From a bacterium (GTDB lineage: Bacteria > Sysuimicrobiota > Sysuimicrobiia > Sysuimicrobiales > Segetimicrobiaceae), in assembly GCA_035295165.1 (NCBI GenBank), contig DATGJN010000017.1:1-50851 (forward strand): DNA of 50,851 nucleotides, in the 5' to 3' direction. The position numbers and the translations under genes were made by a program. Below are positions 34,488 to 42,631 of this stretch, piece by piece. Positions within the stretch are counted from its first letter, which is position 1, and every line of letters starts with the position of its first letter. The notes beneath the pieces are model-generated. The model was not told the DNA's origin and did no database searches. It saw nothing but the letters and a program-made list of their open reading frames with translations.

Positions 34488-34917
34488 CGCCTTGCACCCT
34501 CCCGAATTTCCACATCCTGTCTCTCGCAACCTTCGCCGACCACCGTGTTACCCAATGGCGGAACTTCGTAAGGTTCAGCCCTTCGTCGATCAGCGATGCG
34601 TCGCGGGCCGGAGCATTCCAAACGCGAGTGCCACAGGTGAAGCACAGGTAACGACGCGGCGCGCCTGCGCCGACGGGAAGGAGCGGCGGGCCACTGGATG
34701 ACCGCGCAAGGGTTTCAGCCTGGAGGATGGGAGTCGTCCACCCCCTGGTTCCGTTACGGACGAAGATACCATACGATTTTCGAGTTGCCCTAAATTCGTT
34801 CAGATTCACGATGACGTGAGTGGGCAGAAGTTGCATAATCATGCGTAAGTACGTCGTCGGCCGTTCAGGCTCTGTATGGCGTGCAACGAATTCGTAAAAA
34901 CAAGTGAAAATGGGCAT
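34336..34917 (-). CDS. Hypothetical protein overlapping the metallopeptidase-like gene
   Basis: A 193-codon frame whose first 130 residues look protein-like (VARHTEPERPTTYLRMIMQL and a CFTCGTRVWN CxxC motif), but whose last 60 lie within the metallopeptidase gene in another frame. In an alternative frame a TGA would overlap the ATG of the metallopeptidase (ATGA), so a one-base shift near 34500 may have extended it. It may be a real small gene of about 140 aa in a two-gene unit, or a chance frame. No family is recognised. Confidence 0.4.
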   Translation of the reverse strand: MPIFTCFYEFVARHTEPERPTTYLRMIMQLLPTHVIVNLNEFRATRKSYGIFVRNGTRGWTTPILQAETLARSSSGPPLLPVGAGAPRRYLCFTCGTRVWNAPARDASLIDEGLNLTKFRHWVTRWSAKVARDRMWKFGRVQGDEQHIRVRYPVQGLPGAGAPSDQGSLASGPAWLSLGLEQTPPACSAVRDR

Positions 34918-35033
34918 GTGGGCTTGACAGATTTCGGGAATCGGGCCCGCGCTTCAGCCGCCGACGACAACTGGGAGGGGGGAATCTCGGTGGCGCAATC
35001 AGGTGATCTTGGTCCGGCAGCCCTTCATTCACA

Positions 35034-35108
35034 TGGCTCGGCGCGCGACGGTAGCGCACCTGAATGGGGTTCAGGTGGTCGGCGGTTCAAATCCGCCCGG
35101 CCCGACCA
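35034..35108 (+). tRNA. tRNA-Pro(GGG)-like sequence, probable prophage attachment site
   Basis: The 3' two-thirds are a normal tRNA: anticodon stem CCTGA/TCAGG with loop ATGGGGT (anticodon GGG), variable loop TGGTC, T-arm GGCGG-TTCAAAT-CCGCC, acceptor strand CGGCCCG, discriminator A and encoded CCA (35106-35108). The 5' part is poor: acceptor TGGCTCG pairs with one mismatch and two G-U pairs, position 8 is G instead of T, and the D-loop (GACGGTA) is short. It is therefore either a chimeric tRNA or a 3' tRNA fragment. The integrase gene ends 8 bases beyond the CCA, which fits an att site in the tRNA 3' end. Confidence 0.65.
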
Positions 35109-35115
35109 TATTTCA

Positions 35116-36300
35116 CTAGGGTTTCCGCGCATCGACCTGTTCCCCTGTCGCGTCTGGTGCCGTCCTGGTGCCGTTCTTGGTGCCGCTGAGCAGCCTATCC
35201 AGCTGCTCGCCGACCCCCTGAAACGCCGACGGCATCAGGTGTCCGTAGGTGTTGAGGGTCGTCGTGATCGACGTATGCCCGAGCCGTGCTTGGATCGCCT
35301 TCGGGTGGACGTTGGCGGCGATCAACAGACTGGCGTGCGTGTGCCGCAGATCATGGAACCGAACCATCGGCACCCCGGCAAGCGTGAGGTGCCGAGTGAA
35401 TGTGCGGTCGACGTTGTCCGGGTCCAGCGGTGCGCCGTCACGATTGCGGAAGACGTAATCGTCCTCCACGTCGCTCCCGGGCAGATCCAGCAGGACAGGG
35501 CGGGGGACATCGATGACGCGCCGGGACGCGGCCGTCTTGAGCGGCCCCTCCACAACGCGATAGACGTCGCCATCCTTGACGCGCCCCCGAGTCCGACGGA
35601 CGTGAACGCGGGCGTTGCGCAGATCGACCTGCGACCAGTGGAGCGCCAATAGCTCGCCCCGTCGCATCCCGCTGTAGATTGCGAGCTGATAGAGACTTCG
35701 GAAGGGTTTTTGGGCGATGTCGAGCAGTCGCCCGATCTCGTCCGGCCGGAGTATCTGCAGGCGCTCCCCGTCCACCCGGTCGGGCGCGCGCAGCGGTCGC
35801 ACGAGGGCGGCGGGGCTCTCAGTCAGGTGTCCCTGGTCGACCGCGTCCTTGAGAATGAACTTGAGAACGTGGAGCGCGTAGTTGACGGTCGTCGGGGAGA
35901 GGGGAACCCGACGCTTCTTCTTGCCGCGCCGCGTGCCGGTCTCCGCGAGCGCAGTCACGAAGTCCTCGACGTCACGTCGGCTGATCGTCCCGAGTCGCGA
36001 CTCGCCGAAGCGAGGACGCAGGTGCACGTTCACGGTCCCCTCGTACGACTCCAGCGTCTTCGGCTTTAGCCCCCGCGCCCGGCCGCGCCGCAGCCAGTCG
36101 TCAGCGAAGTCTCCGAAGCGCGGCGTCTGCGCGGGCGCGATCCGATGCACGCCGAGCACCGCCTCAGCCTCGCGCTGCTCGAGGATCCGGCGGGCCAACC
36201 GCTCGCCGCCGTTGATGAGTTGCCGCACCCGGCGGCCGGTCGCGTCCACAAAGTCGATCTGATGCGCGCCACGATCGGCCCGATAGCGTACCGTGCCCAT
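35116..36300 (-). CDS. int: Tyrosine recombinase / phage integrase
   Basis: A 394-aa integrase. The N-terminal region is the arm- and core-binding part (FADDWLRRGRARGLKPKTLESYEGTVNVHLRPRFG, SAM-like core-binding domain at about 62-160). The catalytic domain is at about 183-365: R213 in SGMRRGELLAL, K255 in GPLKTAASRR, H316 and R319 in FHDLRHTHASLL, H342 in LGHTSITTTL and Tyr352 in NTYGHL. All catalytic residues are present. The gene's 3' end abuts the tRNA-Pro-like sequence, the usual position of a phage integrase at its attachment site. The small RHH-like gene lies directly upstream. Confidence 0.95.
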   Translation of the reverse strand: MGTVRYRADRGAHQIDFVDATGRRVRQLINGGERLARRILEQREAEAVLGVHRIAPAQTPRFGDFADDWLRRGRARGLKPKTLESYEGTVNVHLRPRFGESRLGTISRRDVEDFVTALAETGTRRGKKKRRVPLSPTTVNYALHVLKFILKDAVDQGHLTESPAALVRPLRAPDRVDGERLQILRPDEIGRLLDIAQKPFRSLYQLAIYSGMRRGELLALHWSQVDLRNARVHVRRTRGRVKDGDVYRVVEGPLKTAASRRVIDVPRPVLLDLPGSDVEDDYVFRNRDGAPLDPDNVDRTFTRHLTLAGVPMVRFHDLRHTHASLLIAANVHPKAIQARLGHTSITTTLNTYGHLMPSAFQGVGEQLDRLLSGTKNGTRTAPDATGEQVDARKP

Positions 36301-36504
36301 TTAAGCGCCGGCCTGCTCAGACGTCGTCGTGATCCCCGAGCCCCCGCCGCGCGTCGTCGGGTCCGTCGGAGTCTGCTGTGGCTCGAGGTTGAGAAGCCGA
36401 CGGAGCACGCTGTTCGGGGTGTCCACGAGCGGCCGCGCGTGGGCCTTGAGGATGCGGTACACGTCGGGGTCGATTCGGATCGTCATCGTTGCGGGTACGC
36501 GCAT
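36301..36504 (-). CDS. Small ribbon-helix-helix / SeqA-N-like protein
   Basis: A 67-aa protein: MTIRIDPDVYRILKAHARPL, then TPNSVLRRLLNL, resembling the N-terminal beta strand plus two helices of RHH/SeqA-type DNA-binding proteins. A disordered Thr/Gly-rich tail follows. The ATG at 36504 follows GGAGGCAACG. Its stop is immediately next to the integrase start, so they are probably co-transcribed; a control role for integration/excision is inferred. It overlaps the C-terminal end of the excisionase-like frame. Confidence 0.65.
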   Translation of the reverse strand: MRVPATMTIRIDPDVYRILKAHARPLVDTPNSVLRRLLNLEPQQTPTDPTTRGGGSGITTTSEQAGA

Positions 36505-36811
36505 CGTTGCCTCCGCATGACGAAGTCACGGTGATCCTACGTGGCGAGGTGACTTCTGTCAACCGCCCACGCCGGGATCGGGCCAGACGCACCCGATTCC
36601 GAGGGCCGAGATCCTGTCCAACGCGCTGCTCCGATTTGAACCACGCGACGACCTCGACCGGATCAAAGAGCAAACATCGCCCCCCCTTGTACCTGGGGAT
36701 GGACCCGGGGTCGCGGCGTGCCGTCCACGCGTACACGCGGCTGACCGGGACGCGCAGGAGTGCCGCGATTTCTTGAACGGTGACGAACGGGGAAGGGGCG
36801 TCAGGCATCAT
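36317..36811 (-). CDS. Excisionase-like helix-turn-helix protein
   Basis: The first 65 residues are a MerR/excisionase-type winged helix: FVTVQEIAALLRVPVSRVYAWTAR, then IPRYKGGRCLLFDPVEVVAWFKSEQ. Such proteins bend DNA for excisive recombination or act as regulators. After about residue 70 the frame continues as Arg-rich sequence that overlaps the RHH-like gene in another frame; a relative would be expected to stop near residue 70, so a small frame change may have extended it. It overlaps the stop of the preceding methyltransferase gene (ATGATGCCTGA), implying translational coupling. Confidence 0.7.
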   Translation of the reverse strand: MMPDAPSPFVTVQEIAALLRVPVSRVYAWTARRDPGSIPRYKGGRCLLFDPVEVVAWFKSEQRVGQDLGPRNRVRLARSRRGRLTEVTSPRRITVTSSCGGNDARTRNDDDPNRPRRVPHPQGPRAAARGHPEQRAPSASQPRATADSDGPDDARRGLGDHDDV

Positions 36812-38135
36812 CCGCTCGCCTGCCCACGATCGGCGGACTCCCCGCGCGACTCACACCGGCGATCCGGCTCCTCGCCCGCTGGAACGTGGCCTCGTCAATC
36901 TCGATCCCGACGGCCCGCCGCCCAAGCGCCAGCGCAGCCAGCAGCGTCGTCCCAGACCCGCAGAACGGATCCAACACCATGTCGCCAGGAGTGGTCAAGT
37001 GTTCGATGTAGTAGCGAGCCTCAACCTCGCTCTGCGCCCAGTCGTGTAGCGTCTTGTCGGGCGGCTCGGATCGCACAATGTCGTTGATCAGCTCGCGTTT
37101 CTTCACCTCGGCCGACAGCGTGCCATGCACGAGCCACGCCAGCGGTTTCCAGCAGCCCCACACATGCGCGCCAGGCAGCCGATTCTGGCCGCCGAAGTGT
37201 ACGACAGCAAACAGCCACCACAAGCGCAACGGCTGCACGCCCTCCATTGACGCGATAACGTGGTGGATCGCGTAGTGTGGACAATATGCGACGAGGCTGC
37301 CGCCGGGCTTGAGGATGCGTGCGGCTGCGCGCCCCAGATCGGCGTACAACGGCAGATTGTCTTTCAAGTACGGCGGGTCCGTGAAGATCAGGTCGACCGA
37401 CGCTTTGGGGAACCGCCGCAACACATCCCGAAAGTCACCATGCCGCAAATCCACATCACGCGGCAAGGGCGCTGTGGCACCCGTCTGTTCCGCCGCTCTG
37501 CGGGCTGCCTCGCGATCGGCGCGGACGGCGGCCTTGGCCGCGGCGCGAACAGTGAGTACGCCCGCCGTGCCGTCAGATGCCCCGTCGAGGGACGGTAGGA
37601 GCCGCAGCGCCGCGCGCTGCTCCGCTAATGTGGTGGCGATGATCGCCGGCCGCCGCGTCTTCGTGGCCGGCTGTCGGCGACCCAGCGTATCCGTGACGAC
37701 GTGTCGAATTTTCGACACATCTCGCACCCACAGGGCCACCGTGCTGTGGTCCGCACCGACGAGTCCGGCGATGCGGCGTGTCGTCCACCCGTGCTCCCGA
37801 AGCGTCGCCGCAATCCTCTGCTTTTGCTCCCGTGTCAGGTGCCGGCGCGCGCAGTTGAGGCGCACCGCGTGTTCGACCCGCTCAGCATCACAGGTGAACG
37901 CGCGGACGGTCCGTGGGTAGTCCGGCAAGCGGGTTCCTTCGGCTTTCAGTTCTTCCCAGGCGCGGACCCGGTGGCGGCCGTCGAGGACATGGCCGGCCTC
38001 GTCGTACTCCACCGGGACGAGCACACCGTGCGCCGCAATGTCGACCTTCAGGGCCGCGTAGACCGCTGCGTCCAACGGTGGGATCAGCGCCTGCGCCAAC
38101 TCGGCACACGATCGGACTTTGGCGACGTCGCTCAC
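36801..38135 (-). CDS. ParB-like nuclease domain - DNA methyltransferase fusion
   Basis: A 444-aa two-domain protein. Residues about 1-100 are ParB/sulfiredoxin-like (LIPPLDAAVYAALKVDIAAHGVLVPVEYDEAGHVLDGRHRVRA with the conserved GRHR). Residues about 95-150 include a helix-turn-helix (GWTTRRIAGLVGADHSTVALWVRDV). The C-terminal domain is an N4/N6 amino-methyltransferase: DPPY at 253-256 and, later, DPFCGSGTT (F391), with motif IV before motif I, the beta-class order. ParB-methyltransferase fusions are common in phages and protect phage DNA or regulate transcription. The GTG at 38135 overlaps the upstream gene's stop (GTGA). It lies in a minus-strand early phage block. Confidence 0.88.
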   Translation of the reverse strand: MSDVAKVRSCAELAQALIPPLDAAVYAALKVDIAAHGVLVPVEYDEAGHVLDGRHRVRAWEELKAEGTRLPDYPRTVRAFTCDAERVEHAVRLNCARRHLTREQKQRIAATLREHGWTTRRIAGLVGADHSTVALWVRDVSKIRHVVTDTLGRRQPATKTRRPAIIATTLAEQRAALRLLPSLDGASDGTAGVLTVRAAAKAAVRADREAARRAAEQTGATAPLPRDVDLRHGDFRDVLRRFPKASVDLIFTDPPYLKDNLPLYADLGRAAARILKPGGSLVAYCPHYAIHHVIASMEGVQPLRLWWLFAVVHFGGQNRLPGAHVWGCWKPLAWLVHGTLSAEVKKRELINDIVRSEPPDKTLHDWAQSEVEARYYIEHLTTPGDMVLDPFCGSGTTLLAALALGRRAVGIEIDEATFQRARSRIAGVSRAGSPPIVGRRADDA

Positions 38136-39025
38136 AACTTGTCCCCGTGCACAAAACTTCGACCGCTTACTTCCGATCTTGACCCCCACACCCGGACCGC
38201 CCGATGGGACCGCCGTCCCTCGCCGAGCGGGGTGATCACGTCGTACACTGGGAGACCGGGGGAGGGGGTCGCGGGGGCGCGGCGCGTGGAACCGGGTGCG
38301 TAGAGCCGACGGGCAGGGCCCCCGTCGGATGATGCGGAAGATGCCGCGCCGGCGAGAAGCCGCAGGCGCCGATTCACGTGCCGTAAGCGCGACCGCCCTC
38401 CCACCTCGGGAATCTGCAGCGAATCCGCGATCCGGCGAGCCACCCAGCGACGGCCACGGAACCGCACGGTGCGGAGTGCCGGTGCTGACGCCCGGAGGTC
38501 GCCGGCAATCTGCCCAGGGTGGAGTGGGGCCACTAGCACGAAGTTTTCGCGCGGGTGAACTCGGGCGGTCCGCCTCCACTGCGTGATGGTGCGGATGGAT
38601 GTGTGCACCATCTCCGCGATCGTCGCGTTCGAGACGGGGCGTCCTTTCCGCAGGGCCGCGACGGCGCGCATCACGAGTCGGGCACGAGCCGCCCCGAGCG
38701 CCCCGCGCAGATCATCAAGGGGCGCCCAGTAGGCCACGTGGAATGATGTCACACCAAGCGCGCCCGCGATTGTCGCTGGACCTCGGAGGTAGACGACGCC
38801 ACGCGGCGTTACTCGCCAGAACGTGTCCGCGCCGTCTCTGAGCACCCGCGCCGAGAACCGGGGACTCCACCCGAGCTGATGACGCACGTTCTCGACCTGG
38901 TCTCGTGAAACGCGACCGGTGCCGGTGTCGTCAGTGGTGCGGAAGCTGTACCATGCGGCAAGCTCGCGGTCGCGGTGTTGCACGACAGCGGCGAGGTCGA
39001 GATCGGCGTAGTGGATAACATTCAC
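38132..39025 (-). CDS. Phage protein of unknown function with helix-turn-helix
   Basis: A 297-aa basic protein. A helix-turn-helix-like segment (SNATIAEMVHTSIRTITQWRRTARVH) lies at about 130-155. The N-terminal region (WRVTPRGVVYLRGPATIAGAL) resembles parts of phage replication or regulator proteins only loosely, and the C-terminal 80 residues are low-complexity Arg/Ser/Pro. It overlaps the methyltransferase start by 4 bases, so they are translationally coupled. Its start ATG is at 39025. Role unknown; possibly replication initiation or regulation. Confidence 0.6.
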   Translation of the reverse strand: MNVIHYADLDLAAVVQHRDRELAAWYSFRTTDDTGTGRVSRDQVENVRHQLGWSPRFSARVLRDGADTFWRVTPRGVVYLRGPATIAGALGVTSFHVAYWAPLDDLRGALGAARARLVMRAVAALRKGRPVSNATIAEMVHTSIRTITQWRRTARVHPRENFVLVAPLHPGQIAGDLRASAPALRTVRFRGRRWVARRIADSLQIPEVGGRSRLRHVNRRLRLLAGAASSASSDGGPARRLYAPGSTRRAPATPSPGLPVYDVITPLGEGRRSHRAVRVWGSRSEVSGRSFVHGDKL

Positions 39026-39071
39026 AACTCAAAGTATGAAACAGCAGCAGCGGCGGCCTCGAATTAAAATG

Positions 39072-39090
39072 CCCCGCGAAAGCCGCGGGG
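39072..39090 (-). terminator. Intrinsic terminator between phage genes
   Basis: CCCCGCG and CGCGGGG form a perfect 7-bp stem with loop AAAGC. On the minus strand it is followed by CATTTTAATTC, a short U-rich tract. It lies 39 bases after the end of the 431-aa gene (39129-40424) and would end that transcript, isolating the downstream early block. Confidence 0.7.
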
Positions 39091-39128
39091 TCCGACCAAT
39101 GATCAGAACTCGGGGCGATTGTGGGCGG

Positions 39129-40424
39129 TTATATGGGCGGCAGTTCGGAACCCCTCGTGGCGCAAGGCTTTGCGAGCAACGTTTGTAAACTTGGGGTCGG
39201 ATGTTTCATGGCGTTGAGGCCCCGTTTCACGAGTTTCCCGGCCCAGACTTTCGTGCAGCCGCAGACCTCGCCGACCCCCTCGAGCGTCTTCCCCTGCCGC
39301 TTGTTGAGGTAGGCGGCCATGAGGGCGCGGCACGGCGCACAGCGGTCGGGTAGGGCGTGTTGCTTCGCGGTCCACATCGGGTCGTGTGAGCCGGGGAGTT
39401 CGGCGTCCTCCAGGGCCTGGCGGATCGCGTCGAGGGAATCGCCGCGCCAAAGCGCGCGGACGATGAACTGCGTGGCGATGTGGACCTCGGCTTTGAGCAA
39501 CCGGCCAGTTGCCTGGTCGGGTCGGAACCGCTGGATGCTCGCCCGTGGCCCGTGCTGTTTGTAAAAGTCCGTCATGGTGCCACGCTGCGCCGCCGCGAGG
39601 ACCTCGTCCGTCGAGCGGCTGAAGAACCCGGCCAGCGCCCGCAGGACGCGGTCCTGCAGGTACGCCGGCGTCACCACGCGGCGGCGATTGGGATGGCGCT
39701 TGTCAGGGTGGCGGATCCGGTGGTGGATGAGCGCCGCCAGGGCGCTGCGCTCGATCCCGAGGACGCCCGCCGTCGCCTGCATCAGCGAATGTGGCCGCGT
39801 CGGAGACGCCCGCACCGCTGTGCGGATCTCCTCGACGCGGCCATGCCACTCTTCGAGCCACGTGGTGACGGCCACGGGCGGCACATGCACGAGGCGTGCG
39901 ATCCGACCCGCCGGGACATCCGCCGCGGCGGCCATGATGACAACCACCCAGCGGCCAAGCAGGGTCTCCACGCCCGCGCGCGTGATCCTCCAGATGGTGT
40001 CGCAGCCGCGGCCGCACGCGGCGTGCTTCGACGCGCGGCGCGACGGAGACCGCCGGACGGGCCGGCCGCAGACCGGGCACGGAGGCCGCTGCGCCAGAAC
40101 GGACTGCGCCTCCTGCCGCCGGTGGTCCTCGTAGGTGCGCCCTCCGAAGCGGTCCAGCACCTCGTCGGCCGTCACTGGGGCGCCCCGCAGCGACAGCGCC
40201 TGTGCGATCTTCTCGACCGTGGGCCTGCGCGGGTAGAAGTCCGCGTCAGTAAAGTAGCGGGCCAGCCCGCGCTGGGTCATCGGGACGGCCCGCGCGAACG
40301 CGGTGGCCGATCCGAAGCGTTCTTGCACCAGTGGCGCGAGCCACCGGCCGCCGTGCGGGTACGTCCGTCCTGCGGGAGCGTGCGGAATCGGCTGCGGTGG
40401 CGCATACCGGTCCGACTCAGTCAC
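39129..40424 (-). CDS. Phage-like DNA-binding protein with Cys-rich finger
   Basis: A 431-aa basic protein of unknown family. Residues about 30-80 look like an Xre-type helix-turn-helix (FARAVPMTQRGLARYFTDADFYPRRPTVEKIAQALSL). Residues about 112-142 are a CPVCGRPVRR...ACGRGCD zinc-finger-like motif. Several further helix-turn-helix-like stretches occur (IARLVHVPPVAVTTWLEEW), and the C-terminus includes another RCAPC/GCTK cysteine group. The composition suggests a DNA-binding or transcription-control protein of the element. The ATG is at 40424; a terminator follows its end. Confidence 0.6.
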   Translation of the reverse strand: MTESDRYAPPQPIPHAPAGRTYPHGGRWLAPLVQERFGSATAFARAVPMTQRGLARYFTDADFYPRRPTVEKIAQALSLRGAPVTADEVLDRFGGRTYEDHRRQEAQSVLAQRPPCPVCGRPVRRSPSRRASKHAACGRGCDTIWRITRAGVETLLGRWVVVIMAAAADVPAGRIARLVHVPPVAVTTWLEEWHGRVEEIRTAVRASPTRPHSLMQATAGVLGIERSALAALIHHRIRHPDKRHPNRRRVVTPAYLQDRVLRALAGFFSRSTDEVLAAAQRGTMTDFYKQHGPRASIQRFRPDQATGRLLKAEVHIATQFIVRALWRGDSLDAIRQALEDAELPGSHDPMWTAKQHALPDRCAPCRALMAAYLNKRQGKTLEGVGEVCGCTKVWAGKLVKRGLNAMKHPTPSLQTLLAKPCATRGSELPPI

Positions 40425-40529
40425 GGCTCTGCCTCCCCACCTGCGCCCCGGGCTTCGGTGGGGTCTTGGCCCACCTGGCCAGCACGGCCTTCCTCGCGGC
40501 CTCGCGGCGCATCGCCTTCGTCCCAGCGG

Positions 40530-41822
40530 TCAGAGATTCTCATGATCCTCCTGTTGATAGACCGTCTCGAATGGCTGGCCCCAATCGGGCCCGTACACGG
40601 TGCGTACCATCTCAAGGTGTTCCGGCGAAGCGCCTGCTTCAATGCGGTCGAGGAAACCGAAGAACCCGTCCCTAGTGTTGAACGAGAACACCTGAGTTCC
40701 ATACCGCTGGACCTCGGAGACTAACGGTTGCTCGGCAAGATAGGCCGCGATCCCGTTGTCGACCAACATGGCCTCGCAATAGGGAAGGAGACAGGACACC
40801 ATGAGCGCGTCAGTCGCGAACCCCCGGCTCGGTGGTCGCTGCTGACCCGCGGCCGCCTTTCTCGCGACGGCCGCGAAGAGCATGCAACGCAGCCGCAGGA
40901 ACGGAACGTGCGTGAGAGCCGTTGAGGCAAGAAATTCCGCGGTCTTAGGCCACAGGTCCTGTTCCTCTACGCCGGACTCGCGCAGGGCGTCACGGATCTC
41001 GTGTAGAGTCCGGACCGGCGGAGTCCCAAGAAGTTCAAGAGACGGTGCTTCTTGCCCGGTCAGCACGCGGTGAAATCGCTGCAAGTGCTGCAGGTACCCT
41101 CGCAGGAGCTGCTGTCCGTACGCACGCACCTCTTCTGAGAAGACGTCCTCGAACGATGGCCGCTCTTGCTGCCACCGTTCGAACACCTCCCCCATAATTT
41201 CATGCGCCCGGTCTCGTTCACAGCGAAGATCGTCGAGCCATTCCGGAGGGATATTCATGTTGGCCGTGATCTGGAACTTCTCCCACCAGCGGTCCAGCTC
41301 TCCGTCGACGACGTCCCGGGCGTGCAGGTCAAAACCTGGGGCCGACTGCCCGCTCATCCACGCCTTGGCTGCGAAGATCAACTGAAACTGCTCGATGTAC
41401 GATGCGTCCCGGAACGTGGCGCCGCCGGAAAGGAGTTCATACAGGCGCCTCAACGCACTGTAGTATGGCGACACGAGCGACTCGTCCCAGTGAAAGCCCG
41501 AGTCCGGGCAGACGACCAGTTGAACCTTCGCCACGTGGTCGAGCCGGCGGAATAGCTGGAGCCACGCGGGGTCAACTCGTCTGGCCCGATGCGCATCGGT
41601 CGCGGGATTCAGCGCGAGCATCATGTTGCTGATGGCAAACTGGTCGAGATAGATCACGGTCTTCCTGATGGGAGGAAGCTGTATGCGGGCCGTGTGTCGA
41701 CACTCCCGACACCGCCGCACGTAGTGTTGCCCGGGAATCATCAGCACGCCAAAGCTCTCGCGATGGCATTGCGGACACGCCTGGAAAGGCGGAGCAATAA
41801 AGTCCCTCGGGTCGATTCTCAA
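40530..41822 (-). CDS. Zinc-ribbon plus PIN-like domain protein
   Basis: A 430-aa protein. An N-terminal zinc ribbon (CPQC at 16-19, CRxC around 38-41) is followed by TVIYLDQFAISNMM (D60), an opening strand and acidic residue as in PIN-domain ribonucleases. The C-terminal region has GFATDALMVSCLLPYCEAMLVDN with D338 and D355 in the PIN-like spacing, and a central helical insertion separates the two halves. It may be a toxin- or defence-type RNase; the acidic-residue pattern is the only functional evidence. The gene lies in the cargo block between phage regulators and the HEPN gene. Its ATG is at 41822. Confidence 0.6.
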   Translation of the reverse strand: MRIDPRDFIAPPFQACPQCHRESFGVLMIPGQHYVRRCRECRHTARIQLPPIRKTVIYLDQFAISNMMLALNPATDAHRARRVDPAWLQLFRRLDHVAKVQLVVCPDSGFHWDESLVSPYYSALRRLYELLSGGATFRDASYIEQFQLIFAAKAWMSGQSAPGFDLHARDVVDGELDRWWEKFQITANMNIPPEWLDDLRCERDRAHEIMGEVFERWQQERPSFEDVFSEEVRAYGQQLLRGYLQHLQRFHRVLTGQEAPSLELLGTPPVRTLHEIRDALRESGVEEQDLWPKTAEFLASTALTHVPFLRLRCMLFAAVARKAAAGQQRPPSRGFATDALMVSCLLPYCEAMLVDNGIAAYLAEQPLVSEVQRYGTQVFSFNTRDGFFGFLDRIEAGASPEHLEMVRTVYGPDWGQPFETVYQQEDHENL

Positions 41823-41944
41823 CGATTGCCTCTCATCTGCGACTCCCTGCCGTACCGTGGCCTGCGCGTGGCCTCATTTTCTCGACCTCCCGCACGCCAC
41901 GGCTCTTTCCGTTTTCATGCGGTCGCAGGGCCCTGGGGTGCGAG

Positions 41945-42583
41945 CTACGGTTCCCGTGATCTCTTTCGCGCCTCCTTAGCCATCGCTACGATCTCACTAT
42001 CGCTGACGAGGCGTTCGCACAGCTTGCGATACTCCGCGAGCCCGTGTTCGAGGATCGCCAGTTCTTCTCGAGCTTTCCTGGTATCTAGAAGTTCGTCCGC
42101 TCGACCCGGGTACATCGACCGAACAACGTCGAGAAGCCACTCCCGATCATCGACGCGAGCTAACATCGAATAGTAGACTAGACCGGCACCAATCTCGTGT
42201 AGCGAATCCGCGCGCTCGAGCTTGGAGCCAACCACCGCCTCGAGGCGATCCTTCAGCCCCGGGCTTACCAACGCTAGAGCATCCTGCCCGAAAAGAGAAC
42301 CAGCCAAGGAGTAAAGTCGTCCGGCCTGGCGGTGAACAATCAGTGCCCACTCGCGCGCCAGCAGATCTGCCTCCTCGGGAGGGAGGCTGGTCAATGTTCG
42401 AGCGGGATCATTGCCTACGGAATCGAGAAGCTTCTCGCCGTCCTTCGTGACGTCCGTGAGGATGAAACACGTACCGAGCAGCTCGAGGACGGCCTCGCGT
42501 CGTGCTCTCTTGTCCTTGAAGGTGGCCACGGCTCCTGCGGCCGCACTGAGGATATCGACTGCGCTCTTTAGTTGGCCAAACAT
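41945..42583 (-). CDS. Hypothetical protein (212 aa)
   Basis: An all-alpha, charged soluble protein without signal peptide or recognised motif (for example REAVLELLGTCFILTDVTKD and LAREWALIVHRQAGRLYSLAG). The frame is intact, begins with ATG 42583, and has codon use like its neighbours. It lies between the PIN-like and beta-flower genes on the same strand, so it is probably part of the same cargo cluster. Confidence 0.6.
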   Translation of the reverse strand: MFGQLKSAVDILSAAAGAVATFKDKRARREAVLELLGTCFILTDVTKDGEKLLDSVGNDPARTLTSLPPEEADLLAREWALIVHRQAGRLYSLAGSLFGQDALALVSPGLKDRLEAVVGSKLERADSLHEIGAGLVYYSMLARVDDREWLLDVVRSMYPGRADELLDTRKAREELAILEHGLAEYRKLCERLVSDSEIVAMAKEARKRSREP

Positions 42584-42631
42584 CTTCGCGAATCACTCAC
42601 GCGACAGGAACGATCGTCGGCTATCATGGGC

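Noticed and set aside
39480-40724. 414-codon plus-strand frame
   Set aside because: Antisense to the 431-aa phage protein, Arg-rich, no motif; the minus-strand frame has helix-turn-helix and CxxC motifs.
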